Positions 39,240 through 47,376 of a DNA stretch of 64,000 nt are shown here, piece after piece (the stretch's first letter is position 1; every line of letters begins with the position of its first letter). The notes under the pieces were generated by a model. It did not search any database. It was not told the DNA's origin and was given only the letters and a program-made list of their open reading frames with translations. The stretch comes from JBJHDF01 sp050486405. Lineage in GTDB: Bacteria > Pseudomonadota > Gammaproteobacteria > Pseudomonadales > Cellvibrionaceae. The stretch spans positions 1 to 64,000 of the forward strand of contig JBJHDF010000001.1 of assembly GCA_050486405.1 (NCBI GenBank). The letters run 5' to 3'. The position numbers and the translations under genes were made by a program.

Positions 39240-40291
39240 TGGGCGAGTGGTTTGACGACCCCGGTCGTGCCCTTCTCTGGGGCGGACTGCTGCTGGGTCT
39301 GCTCTGGGGTGTCATCGCCCAGCGCAGCCGCTTCTGCCTGCTGCGCGGACTGGAGCACCACTGGTATCGGAGCGACGGCCGCAAACTGCGCGCCTTCGCC
39401 ATCGCCCTGGCCACTGCCGTGATCACCACCCAGATACTGGCGTTTCAGTTTGACCTGGCGCTGCACCAGACCCACTACCAGCCCCGGCAGTTGCCGGTGA
39501 TTGCCATCGCCCTGGGCGGCCTGCTGTTCGGTATCGGCATGGCCCTGGCCAATGGCTGCGGCGCACGCGCTCTGGTGCTGCTGGGCGGTGGTAACCTGCG
39601 CTCGCTGGTAGTGCTGATGGTACTGGGTATCGGCGCCTATATGACCATGTCCGGTCCCCTGGCGAGCGCCCGCCAGTGGCTGGCGGAACTGTGGCGACCG
39701 GCGCTGCCCGCCGGCAACTGGCCGGGGCTGCTGAGCCTGAGCGGACTGGCTGAACCCGCCGCCCAGGCCCTGGTCTCAGTGGCAGTGGCCGCGCCCCTGC
39801 TGCTGTGGAGCTTTGGCAGTGCCGCCCTGCGCCGCTCGCCGGCGGACTGGCTGGGCGGACTGAGCCTGGGCGCGCTGATTGGCGCCGGCTGGTGGGTGAC
39901 GGGCGTGCTGGGCGCCGACGATTTTGATCCGGCGCCGCTGGCCTCCCTGACCTTTATCGCGCCCATCGGTGACAGCCTTCTATACCTGATGCTCTCCAGC
40001 GGCACAGCGCTGCGCTTTGGCGTCTGCACCGTGGCGGGCATCGTCGTCGGCAGTCTGGTGGCGGCCGGCGTCAGCCGGGAATGGCAATGGCAGGGCTTTG
40101 AAGGCCCGGGCCAGATGCGTCGCTACCTGCTGGGCGCCTGGCTGATGGGCGTCGGCGGTGTGCTGGCGCTGGGCTGCAGTATCGGCCAGGGGCTGACCGG
40201 TTTTTCCACCCTGGCGCTGGGCAGCCCGCTGGCGTTGGCGGCAATAGCGCTGGGCACCCGCCTAGGGCTGGCCCGACTGCAAAGGTTTTAG
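39239..40291 (+). CDS. YeeE/YedE family sulfur transporter
   Basis: A 350-aa inner membrane protein with about nine hydrophobic segments. It carries the conserved cysteine signatures of the YeeE/YedE (TsuA-type) family: SRFCLLRG near residue 30, NGCGARALVLLGGGN, FGVCTVAG, and ALGCSIGQGLTG near the C-terminus. The family carries thiosulfate or a similar sulfur species, which fits its place between fccB and a SoxYZ-like carrier. Confidence 0.87.
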   Translation: MGEWFDDPGRALLWGGLLLGLLWGVIAQRSRFCLLRGLEHHWYRSDGRKLRAFAIALATAVITTQILAFQFDLALHQTHYQPRQLPVIAIALGGLLFGIGMALANGCGARALVLLGGGNLRSLVVLMVLGIGAYMTMSGPLASARQWLAELWRPALPAGNWPGLLSLSGLAEPAAQALVSVAVAAPLLLWSFGSAALRRSPADWLGGLSLGALIGAGWWVTGVLGADDFDPAPLASLTFIAPIGDSLLYLMLSSGTALRFGVCTVAGIVVGSLVAAGVSREWQWQGFEGPGQMRRYLLGAWLMGVGGVLALGCSIGQGLTGFSTLALGSPLALAAIALGTRLGLARLQRF

Positions 40292-40317
40292 GAGGCAACG
40301 ATTTTAGGAGGCAACGA
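40286..40317 (+). repeat. Tandem duplication of a ribosome binding site
   Basis: The 16-bp unit TTTTAGGAGGCAACGA occurs twice in direct succession (40286-40301 and 40302-40317). The first copy overlaps the stop of the transporter gene. Each contains a consensus GGAGG; the second copy is 10 bases from the ATG at 40322 and 7 from a TTG at 40319. This is a recent local duplication affecting translation initiation of the SoxYZ-like gene. Confidence 0.85.
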
Positions 40318-40321
40318 TTTG

Positions 40322-41074
40322 ATGGTTCGCTGGCTGATTCTCGCCTTGGCTGTGTTGCTGAGCGCACCGCTGGTCGCCGACACCCGCTGGCAGCGGGTGG
40401 ACGCGCTCGCCGATCTATTGGGCGACGCGCGGCCAACACCGGGCGGGATTGCTATCGACATGCCCCTGGTGTCCGATAACGGCGGTGAGATTCCCCTGGC
40501 GCTGGCCTTTACCGCTGCTCTGGCCGAGAACGAGCGCATCACCGAACTGCGGGTGTTCGCCCCCCGCAATCCCCGCCCCGAGGTGATTGAATTTCATTTC
40601 CACAGCGAGCGGGCACTGCCGCGCGTCAGCACCCGTATTCGCCTGAGCGAGACCCAAACCGTCTACGCTCTGGCCAGCAGCAATCGCGGCAACCACTGGC
40701 TGGCCCAACACGACATCCGCGTCGCCACCAGCGGCTGCCTGATGGACGACGACCGGGCCACAGAGATGGCCATGAGCAACCCGCGTCTGGCCGGACCACG
40801 CAACCCCCGCACCGGGGAGCCGGGCGAATACCGCGCACTGGTCAACCACCCCATGGAAACCGGCATCCGCACCGACGGTTCCGAAGCGCCACCGCAAGCA
40901 CTGGTGGAGTATTTTGGCGTGTACGAAGACAACTCTGCGTTGTTCAGCAGCCGCTTCCACACCGGCACCTCGGCCAACCCCTACGTCAGTTTTACCCTGC
41001 GCCAGACGGAGGCGCCCCTGCGTTTTGTCTGGCGCGATCAGCAGAGCAAGGAGTTGGAAAAACACCTGCAGTAA
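40322..41074 (+). CDS. SoxYZ-like sulfur carrier protein
   Basis: A 250-aa secreted fusion of SoxY-like (about 20-145) and SoxZ-like (about 150-250) domains. The signal peptide is MVRWLILALAVLLSAPLVA. The likely carrier cysteine is the only one, in VATSGCLMDDD near residue 138, in place of the GGCGG tail of true SoxY. Such fused carriers hold sulfur intermediates covalently. The operon context (sulfide dehydrogenase, sulfur transporter) supports this. Confidence 0.8.
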   Translation: MVRWLILALAVLLSAPLVADTRWQRVDALADLLGDARPTPGGIAIDMPLVSDNGGEIPLALAFTAALAENERITELRVFAPRNPRPEVIEFHFHSERALPRVSTRIRLSETQTVYALASSNRGNHWLAQHDIRVATSGCLMDDDRATEMAMSNPRLAGPRNPRTGEPGEYRALVNHPMETGIRTDGSEAPPQALVEYFGVYEDNSALFSSRFHTGTSANPYVSFTLRQTEAPLRFVWRDQQSKELEKHLQ

Positions 41075-41198
41075 ACTCCACGTTGCACCTCGCACCCCTT
41101 CAATTTGAACCTAAACACCACAGGCACCGACCTACTTAGGCCACAGCAGTACGGCAAACTCAGCAATTTTCCTATTAACCACCTGCAGGAGTTAAGTT

Positions 41199-41618
41199 AT
41201 GTTTGCCACAACCTATCAATTCGACCCGTTTTGTTGCTTTCGTGCGGCCTCGCTGAAGATTTTCTGCCTGTCGCTTCTCCTGGGGCTGGGCAGTACCAGC
41301 GCGGCGCTCGCCCAAAGTGAAATCGCCGCCCTGGCTGATGCGCCTGAGTCGACAATCCGACTGGAACAACGCGAGCAGGCAACACCGCAGTCCAGCCCAA
41401 GCCTCCACAACCAGGGCGAGCGGCAGGAGCCAGTCCAATGTGCCGTGCGCTGCATCCACAAAAACGAACGCACTGGGCGTGAAACGGTTACCGCCAGCAG
41501 TTCCCGGCGAGTTTCATCCGTGGAGATGTGCCGCACCTGGTGCAACCGTTTCTGTTTTGGTCCGCAAGGGGTCAGTGACAACGGCCTGAGACCCACCCAC
41601 CTCGAGTGTTCCCACTAG
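41199..41618 (+). CDS. Small secreted protein with six cysteines
   Basis: A 139-aa protein with an unusual, long signal peptide (about 1-38, cut near ALA-Q) that itself contains cysteines. The mature part is Gln/Glu-rich at first and then has six cysteines: VQCAVRCIHKN, EMCRTWCNRFCFG and LECSH. AGGAG is well placed before the ATG at 41199. I recognise no family. The even number and pairing suggest a disulfide-stabilised C-terminal domain. Confidence 0.6.
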   Translation: MFATTYQFDPFCCFRAASLKIFCLSLLLGLGSTSAALAQSEIAALADAPESTIRLEQREQATPQSSPSLHNQGERQEPVQCAVRCIHKNERTGRETVTASSSRRVSSVEMCRTWCNRFCFGPQGVSDNGLRPTHLECSH

Positions 41619-41625
41619 CACCCTC

Positions 41626-41659
41626 CGCCCGGGCACCTATTCTCAAAGGCGCCCGGGCG
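41626..41659. terminator. GC-rich hairpin between convergent genes
   Basis: CGCCCGGGCACC and GGCGCCCGGGCG pair with one G-T wobble around a 10-nt loop. The hairpin lies between the stops of the Cys-rich protein gene and the GH67 gene and could end both transcripts. T tracts are lacking on both sides. Confidence 0.45.
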
Positions 41660-41669
41660 AGAGGTTGGA

Positions 41670-43862
41670 TCAGCGCAGTACCCGGCTGGAGCTGGCGGGG
41701 TGCCAGGGTTCCGGTACATAGTGGGTGCGCTCAAGCATTTTGTAGTGTTCCAGATCGTGCTCGGGTTGCTCGTAGCCTTCCGGAATCGGTTTGCCGGAGA
41801 AGGTCTGGAAGTAGAGCACACAGGAGTCACGCCAGCGCACGGCATCGCGCTCCTGTACTTTCAACAACGCCTTGACGTGCTCAAAACGCTCGCGATCGAT
41901 CAGGCCTTCGAGCTTGTTCCACTCTTCCTGCATCCAGCGCACCTGTTCCACGCCTTTGTAGTATTTGTACACCAACTCGTCCCACAGGGTGCGGCCGGAT
42001 TGCATCTTGTGATCCCAGGGCACATGGTGAAACCACAACAGATACTCGTCGGGAATGCGCTCCAGATCGGCAAAGATTTCCCGCACCGGCCCGTGGTACT
42101 GCTCCAGAGCGTTTGAGCCGGTCCCGGTGCGATCAAAACCGATACCGGTTTCGCTGGCGCGATGGTAGTAGACTGCGGTCCAGTCCGCCCGGGGCAGATC
42201 GGCGGTCCAGGGCGCGGGACCATAGTGATGGCCCTGGGCGTAGAGGTGGGTCAGACCCAGCGGCGAGCGGTAATTCACGCCCGCTTCCCGGGACAGCATC
42301 ATGATTTCCTTCACCGGGTCCACGAAGGCGGTGTTATTGTTGAAGGTCATGCGCAGCCACTCGTCGGCCATTTCTTCCGCGCTCAGGGTCCAGTCCCAGG
42401 CCAGACGGCCGAAGGCGTACCAGCTCGACTGCACAAAGGGGTGACCGGTCCAGTTGCGGTCGGTGCCCGGGTTGATGACGCCGGCCATGCCGGTCATGGC
42501 ATAGTCAAACACTTTGCCTTCAAGAACGCGGCCCACGGTGGAACCCTCGCCCCTGGCAAACGTATCCTCGTGCAGCACTTCAGTAAACAGTGGTCCCTGG
42601 TAGGCCAGGTGCTGGGAAAAACCAAAGTATTCCTGGGTAACCTGGAACTCCATCATCACCGGGGTTTTTTCCATGGCGCCGAACAGGGGCGAGAAGGGTT
42701 CCCGGGGCTGAAAGTCGATGGGGCCGTTCTTGATCTGCACGATCACATTGTCCTTGAACTTGCCGTCCAGGGGCACGAACTCGTCGTAGGCCTCGCGGAA
42801 GCGATCGTCCTGCTCCGGATCGTAGACAAAGGCGCGCCACATGACGATGCCGCCGTGGGGCTCCAGGGCCTCGGCCAGCATGTTGGCGCCGTCGGCGTGG
42901 GTGCGATTGTAGCCGTGGGGGCCGGGCTGGCCCTCGGAGTCGGCCTTGACCAGAAAGCCGCCAAAATCGGGGATGTATTCGTAGACCTTTTCGGCCCGCG
43001 CTTTCCACCAGGCGCGCACCTCCGGGTCCAGCGGGTCGGCGGTATCCAGATCGCCGAAGGCCCGGGGCGAATCGAAATTGATGGACAGGTACATTTTCAG
43101 CCCATAGGGACGGAAGACGTCGGCCAGTACTGCCACTTTTTCCAGAAACTGGTCGCTGAGAATCCGCGGGTCGGCGTTGACGTTGTTGATGACCGTGCCG
43201 TTGATGCCCAGGGAGGCATTGATGCGGGCGTAGTCGGTGTAGCGCGGGTGGCGATGCTCCGGCAGGTTGCCCCACTCCCACAGGGACAGGCCGGCGTAGC
43301 CGCGCTCCACCAGGCGGTTGAGGTTGTCCCAGTGGTTGACCACACGCAGGTCGAGCCGCGGTGAGCTGGATACCGCCACCCGGCGAATGTCCTGGTGGGT
43401 TTGCAGCAAACGCAGAAAGTGAAACGCCCCATAGAGCGCTCCCACGTCGTCGTTGGCGGCAATTACGGTGACATCCCGGCCGCCGATACGGGCGTGGCGA
43501 ATCAGAAAACCCTGTGGACGCAGTTGCGCCAGATCGTCGCCCAGGTCCATGGCCGCGATCAGCGGCGAATTGCCCGGGGTGCCCACCACCAGACCGCCGG
43601 CGGAGCCGGGGTTGGCGGAACCGGGCACGTTGCGCCCCAACAGTCCACCGAGGGCTCGGGCGAGTTCCGTGCGAGTGACCCGGGCGGTATCGGAGGTACC
43701 CTCCACCACCACCCGCTGCACCTGGCGGCGATACTGGCTGAGGCGGTTCTGGTCGGATACCTGGTGATAGCGCAGCCACATCTCGTAGCCGTCTTCGGCG
43801 TGCGCAACGGGCATGGCGGCAAGAAAGAGGAGCAGGCAGGCGGCGATAAGTGCTTTGTACAT
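41670..43862 (-). CDS. Alpha-glucuronidase, glycoside hydrolase family 67
   Basis: Removes (4-O-methyl)glucuronic acid from the non-reducing end of xylo-oligosaccharides. The 730-aa length matches characterised GH67 enzymes. A signal peptide (about 1-22, cut near AHA-E) implies periplasmic or membrane-side location. The acid Glu is in VKADSEGQPGP; the catalytic Asp/Glu pair lies in VPLDGKFKDNVIVQIKNGP and QPREPFSPLFG. It complements the GH11 xylanase at 29-30.6 kb, so the organism can process glucuronoxylan. Confidence 0.95.
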   Translation of the reverse strand: MYKALIAACLLLFLAAMPVAHAEDGYEMWLRYHQVSDQNRLSQYRRQVQRVVVEGTSDTARVTRTELARALGGLLGRNVPGSANPGSAGGLVVGTPGNSPLIAAMDLGDDLAQLRPQGFLIRHARIGGRDVTVIAANDDVGALYGAFHFLRLLQTHQDIRRVAVSSSPRLDLRVVNHWDNLNRLVERGYAGLSLWEWGNLPEHRHPRYTDYARINASLGINGTVINNVNADPRILSDQFLEKVAVLADVFRPYGLKMYLSINFDSPRAFGDLDTADPLDPEVRAWWKARAEKVYEYIPDFGGFLVKADSEGQPGPHGYNRTHADGANMLAEALEPHGGIVMWRAFVYDPEQDDRFREAYDEFVPLDGKFKDNVIVQIKNGPIDFQPREPFSPLFGAMEKTPVMMEFQVTQEYFGFSQHLAYQGPLFTEVLHEDTFARGEGSTVGRVLEGKVFDYAMTGMAGVINPGTDRNWTGHPFVQSSWYAFGRLAWDWTLSAEEMADEWLRMTFNNNTAFVDPVKEIMMLSREAGVNYRSPLGLTHLYAQGHHYGPAPWTADLPRADWTAVYYHRASETGIGFDRTGTGSNALEQYHGPVREIFADLERIPDEYLLWFHHVPWDHKMQSGRTLWDELVYKYYKGVEQVRWMQEEWNKLEGLIDRERFEHVKALLKVQERDAVRWRDSCVLYFQTFSGKPIPEGYEQPEHDLEHYKMLERTHYVPEPWHPASSSRVLR

Positions 43863-43971
43863 GGTTCACTCACTGTCGGTTGTTATGGGGGAGTGGTCGA
43901 ACCCAATTTACCCCCGGAATAGCCGACGTACAATGCAGAAAACACCCGTTAAAGTCAAACAAACCATAAGA

Positions 43972-44325
43972 TCAGCCGCCCAGAATATCAATCAGCAAGC
44001 CAATGGCCTCGCCAGCCTCGGGACCGGCATCGATGATGGTGAATCCGGCCCAGTGCTTGCCGTTGTGGTCGGCGTTGCGGGTCCAGAGGCAGTCCACCCC
44101 CAGGCGAACGATACTGCGCCCCTTGATGGGGCGCGGCAGGTGCAGATCGAGTTGATACAGCCGGTCTTCTTCCAGAGGCTGATCGCCCACCAGCATCAGG
44201 CCCCGGGCGTGAAGGTTCACCAGGCGCCCCAGATAGGCGTCGCGGTCGGCGTCGTAAACATCCACGGCACCCTCCAGAGCGTACCGCTGGAACTCCCGGG
44301 CTGTGAAAGCGTGTCCATCTTCCAT
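43972..44325 (-). CDS. PilZ domain protein
   Basis: A 117-aa protein that is almost all PilZ domain, a cyclic-di-GMP binding fold. The expected RxxxR region is represented by REFQRYAL near the N-terminus, and the (D/N)xSxxG element by VNLHARGLML, which lacks the usual Ser, so ligand binding is uncertain. It begins 4 bases after the stop of the DUF1631 gene and is co-transcribed with it. The ATG at 44325 is preferred to an upstream start that overlaps that gene. Confidence 0.75.
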   Translation of the reverse strand: MEDGHAFTAREFQRYALEGAVDVYDADRDAYLGRLVNLHARGLMLVGDQPLEEDRLYQLDLHLPRPIKGRSIVRLGVDCLWTRNADHNGKHWAGFTIIDAGPEAGEAIGLLIDILGG

Positions 44326-44329
44326 GCCG

Positions 44330-46669
44330 TCAATCCTTGTTCGGCGGTTCAACACTGGCATTCAGTTGGCGGTAGATGTTTTCCAGCGCCCTTTCGAAGA
44401 AGGGTTTTGCGCTGCCGGCGATGACGCGCGCCTCGCCGGCAATCATCTGCCGAGCCAACTGCAGACCGGTGGCCACGGACACCTTGTTGCCCTGCTGGTC
44501 CACCAACATGTAGTTCAGAGTCTTGCGGTTGAACCACGACACCTTGACCCGCTGCCCCCCCTTCATCTCCAGCCAGGTGCCGAATTCGATGAGTTTCAAT
44601 TTGTCCATAAGCTCCGCTTCCTCGGGCGTGATCTTCTCGCGGGCGGTGACATTTCCGGCCTTTTCCGCCGCCATGGCCTCCAACTTGGAGCGCATGGCGC
44701 TCGGTGCCGGCTCCACCCGGCGACTTTTCAGGGCCTGGTCCTGCAAAGCCAGTACGCTGTCCAGCAGTTTGCGCCCGCGGGTCTGCTCGTAGCAGATGGC
44801 TTCAAAGGCCCCGTTCACGGCTTGAACCAATTTGTCGCGGTACTTTTCCAGGCGTTCCTTGTCCGCCTGCAACACCTTGGGTTCTATGGACCAGAGCAGT
44901 TCGTCCATAACGAACAGGGCCTGATCCCAGTGCTCGGATTCCTGGCCGTAGCGCAGCAGCACAAAGGACAGATAGTCAGACCAGGGCTGCAACAGCAGCA
45001 ACAGCACGGCAGAGGGCAGATCCTTGCCCTGGATGCGGTTTTGCACCTCGGTGTTGACCAGAATCTTGGCTTCTCTCAGGGTTTCTTCGCCCCGCACCTT
45101 TTCCAGCGCCCGACGCTCCACCAGTGTCTGCCGGCGGGCGACACCCTGAATGTACTCTTGAAAATCCTTCACCAGTTGATCGAGAAAGCCCAGATCGTCT
45201 TCGAACTCCTGCAGCAGGCGAAACACCGTGGCCTTGATGCGGTTGTACATATCGTACTGGCTGCGCCCGTCATTGCTCACCCAGCGGGCGCCCGCTTCAG
45301 CCAACATGTTGAGCAACACCCGGGCCGGGTGGTCGCTCTTGTCGAGAAAACCCTGATCCAGGAAAGCGATCTTCAAAAAAGGCGTGTGCAGGTAGCTGAG
45401 CAGGGCTTTTACCGAATCCGGCAGGTTGTCATCGGCGAGCATGTACTGGAACAGCATGCCTACCAGGTCGATGGTTTGCCGGTCGTTATCCCTGAGTTTG
45501 ACGGCGCTGCTGGCAGCAGCAATCTCGGCCAATACCTGTTGGCTCACGAGCTGCGGTTGTACCAGTTGCAGGCCACTCCCCTGCCCGTCCCGTTCCCGAG
45601 CCCGGGCCTGCATGTTCTGCAGCACACCCACCAGTTGTGCACTGTCGTACGCAGGCTGCGGCACTTGTTCGCCACCCACAACCGGCTCGGCCACCTTGGC
45701 AACATGAGTCTGCAACATGCGGATAGCCTGTAACAGCTTCGCCTGATATTCCTCCGGCGAAGCGGCGTCCACCTCGGGAATCCGGTCCGAGGCCCGCCGG
45801 CGGCGTGTGTCCGGTGGCTGATCGCTGGCGCGTCGATGGGGCGCTTGCCCTGTCTGTTGATCTTCAGAATCCGAACGCCCCTCCCGCCCACCATCGCTGC
45901 CTTTGGCGGCGTAGCGCAGATTAGTCAACAGTTGGTTGGCCACCAGATACGAATTCAGATCGTCGTAGAGTTCGCCCATCCGCTGGACCACCTGCCGATC
46001 AAACACTTTATAGCCGACAAGCCGCACCCCCATATCCAGATCATCCCAGGCGGTGATCTCGCGCAGCGCCTCGCAAAAGTACCAGGGGCTGGCCGGGTTC
46101 CCCTTTTCATCCACTTTGCGACCACCGTTGAGCAGCGCCAGGCGTTGATTCAGCGCCCACAGCGACTCGGCCAATTCAACATCGGCGCGGTGAACGATGG
46201 AATCAATGGCGATAGATTCCTCAAGGTCGCCTTCCGTCACCAGGGACAGATTGGGTCTTGCGGGTGTGGCGACGGGAGCTGGCGACGGCCCTGGCCGTCG
46301 GCGATCAGGCACCAGAGTGCCTTCACTGAACTTGATGAAGTTGTTGTTCAATATCTGGACAAAACGATGCTCGGCGGCCTGCTGCTGGGAACTCAGCACG
46401 TCGTGCCACTCCGCCAGCCGTGCCTGCTCCTTGTTGGAGTTGGCCTGGCCCAAGTGGCCGGACAACATGTGGCACCACCTGCTCCAGAAGTCAGGGAACA
46501 CCCGGCGAACAAAGGCACCGGTGATCTCCCGGCAGCGTCTGATGTGCTCCTGGGCCCGCTCGGGAGTCAGTTCCATGACAACGGCCCGGGAATCGCTGCC
46601 GGTGAACACTCCCCGGCGCTCCTGCTCTGTCTCCGGCTTGCCAGTATTCTTGTCCATGCAGATACACAT
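44330..46669 (-). CDS. DUF1631 family protein
   Basis: A 779-aa soluble protein of the DUF1631 family, found in many gammaproteobacteria. It is largely helical, with a low-complexity Asp/Arg/Gln-rich part (about 255-310) between two helical halves. The C-terminal part (about 690-770) resembles a PilZ-like or DNA-mimic barrel (GTWLEMKGGQRVKVSWFNRK, then NYMLVDQQGNKVSV). Pairing with a PilZ protein suggests cyclic-di-GMP related function. The start could be the ATG at 46669 or 46657; neither has a strong ribosome site. Confidence 0.82.
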   Translation of the reverse strand: MCICMDKNTGKPETEQERRGVFTGSDSRAVVMELTPERAQEHIRRCREITGAFVRRVFPDFWSRWCHMLSGHLGQANSNKEQARLAEWHDVLSSQQQAAEHRFVQILNNNFIKFSEGTLVPDRRRPGPSPAPVATPARPNLSLVTEGDLEESIAIDSIVHRADVELAESLWALNQRLALLNGGRKVDEKGNPASPWYFCEALREITAWDDLDMGVRLVGYKVFDRQVVQRMGELYDDLNSYLVANQLLTNLRYAAKGSDGGREGRSDSEDQQTGQAPHRRASDQPPDTRRRRASDRIPEVDAASPEEYQAKLLQAIRMLQTHVAKVAEPVVGGEQVPQPAYDSAQLVGVLQNMQARARERDGQGSGLQLVQPQLVSQQVLAEIAAASSAVKLRDNDRQTIDLVGMLFQYMLADDNLPDSVKALLSYLHTPFLKIAFLDQGFLDKSDHPARVLLNMLAEAGARWVSNDGRSQYDMYNRIKATVFRLLQEFEDDLGFLDQLVKDFQEYIQGVARRQTLVERRALEKVRGEETLREAKILVNTEVQNRIQGKDLPSAVLLLLLQPWSDYLSFVLLRYGQESEHWDQALFVMDELLWSIEPKVLQADKERLEKYRDKLVQAVNGAFEAICYEQTRGRKLLDSVLALQDQALKSRRVEPAPSAMRSKLEAMAAEKAGNVTAREKITPEEAELMDKLKLIEFGTWLEMKGGQRVKVSWFNRKTLNYMLVDQQGNKVSVATGLQLARQMIAGEARVIAGSAKPFFERALENIYRQLNASVEPPNKD

Positions 46670-47204
46670 GTGACCAAAATAGTCACCCTCTACGGGAAGC
46701 CCGGGGCCTCCTGTATGCGTTGATGTTTTATCAAACGCCAGCGATCACTTTCCGGCGACGGCAATGCGCCCCGCCCCACTGGCGTCCGATACCCTTAGAC
46801 TCACACCAAACGTACACCACCTGCGCTGTAGGCGCTCAATTCCACAAAAGTGCCGTTACCACTTATCTTAGCAGCTATTGATACTTTATCCACATTTTGT
46901 GACGTGCATCACAGCAAACGACTTTGCAACAAGTTTTATCAAGCAAGAAGCGATCCCCTTTGTATGATTGAAATAGCGGGCGAACTCAGCCACGCCAACA
47001 AAGCACCAAAATCAGCCAGACCGCCGACCACACGCACCAACAATGTGCAAAAAAGCGGCCATGGCATCGCAATGAGACGCGGAAAACTCCTCCACAACCC
47101 AATGGTTACGCGGCATTGGGAACACTGGCACCCATATTGCTCCACTGCTTCCGAACATTTGTCCGCACTCAGGTGGTTCGGGACAACGACAATCTGGTGA
47201 AATA
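46670..47204. other. Gene-poor gap upstream of the guanidine operon
   Basis: About 535 bp with no convincing gene. Frames of about 95-116 codons exist on both strands but lack ribosome sites and family features, and one runs into the riboswitch. The recognisable content is a CRP-type palindrome at 46898-46913 and AT-rich stretches on both sides of it that may hold promoters for the DUF1631 gene or the guanidine operon. Confidence 0.6.
46898..46913. promoter_or_regulatory. CRP/Vfr-type binding site
   Basis: TGTGA-cgtgca-TCACA is a perfect palindromic match to the CRP consensus TGTGA-N6-TCACA. It lies about 230 bp upstream of the DUF1631 start and about 300 bp upstream of the guanidine riboswitch. 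Which transcript it controls is not clear from the sequence. Confidence 0.7.
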
Positions 47205-47312
47205 AGAGCGCTAGGGTTCCGGCCACTGCGGTGGTGACTGGTCCGAGAGCACTCGACCTGCAGCGATCATTGATCGCAGGGGTTACACGGCGGGATAAAA
47301 GCCCGGGAGATC
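47205..47312 (+). ncRNA. Guanidine-I (ykkC) riboswitch
   Basis: The conserved blocks of the ykkC class appear in order: CTAGGGTTCCG (47211-47221), ACTGGTCCGAGAG (47237-47249), and ACACGGCGGGATAAAAGCC followed by CGGGAGA (47285-47311). The variable arm between them is a hairpin (TGCAGCGATC ... GATCGCAGG). It lies directly before a guanidine transporter and carboxylase operon, as expected. Guanidinium binding would switch the operon on. Confidence 0.92.
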
Positions 47313-47331
47313 GATGGCCTGATACGCCAAA

Positions 47332-47349
47332 GAGTGCTCCGTGCTTTTT
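47332..47349 (+). terminator. Expression platform of the guanidine riboswitch
   Basis: GAGTGCTC at 47332-47339 is the exact complement of GAGCACTC at 47247-47254, inside the aptamer, and is followed after a few bases by TTTTT (47345-47349). Formation of this long-range helix would both disrupt the aptamer and make a terminator-like stem. Ligand binding should prevent it. The pairing is seen; the mechanism is inferred. Confidence 0.55.
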
Positions 47350-47376
47350 ACATACGCCAACCCCTGGAGGTTCGCC

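Noticed and set aside
42162..43364. 400-codon plus-strand frame
   Set aside because: It is antisense to the GH67 gene, whose family match, signal peptide and length are unambiguous.
44303..45733. 476-codon plus-strand frame
   Set aside because: It is antisense to the DUF1631 gene, with Gln/His-rich shadow composition and no family features.
46850..47200. 116-codon frame upstream of the guanidine operon
   Set aside because: It has no ribosome site, odd composition and no family features; the region looks regulatory.
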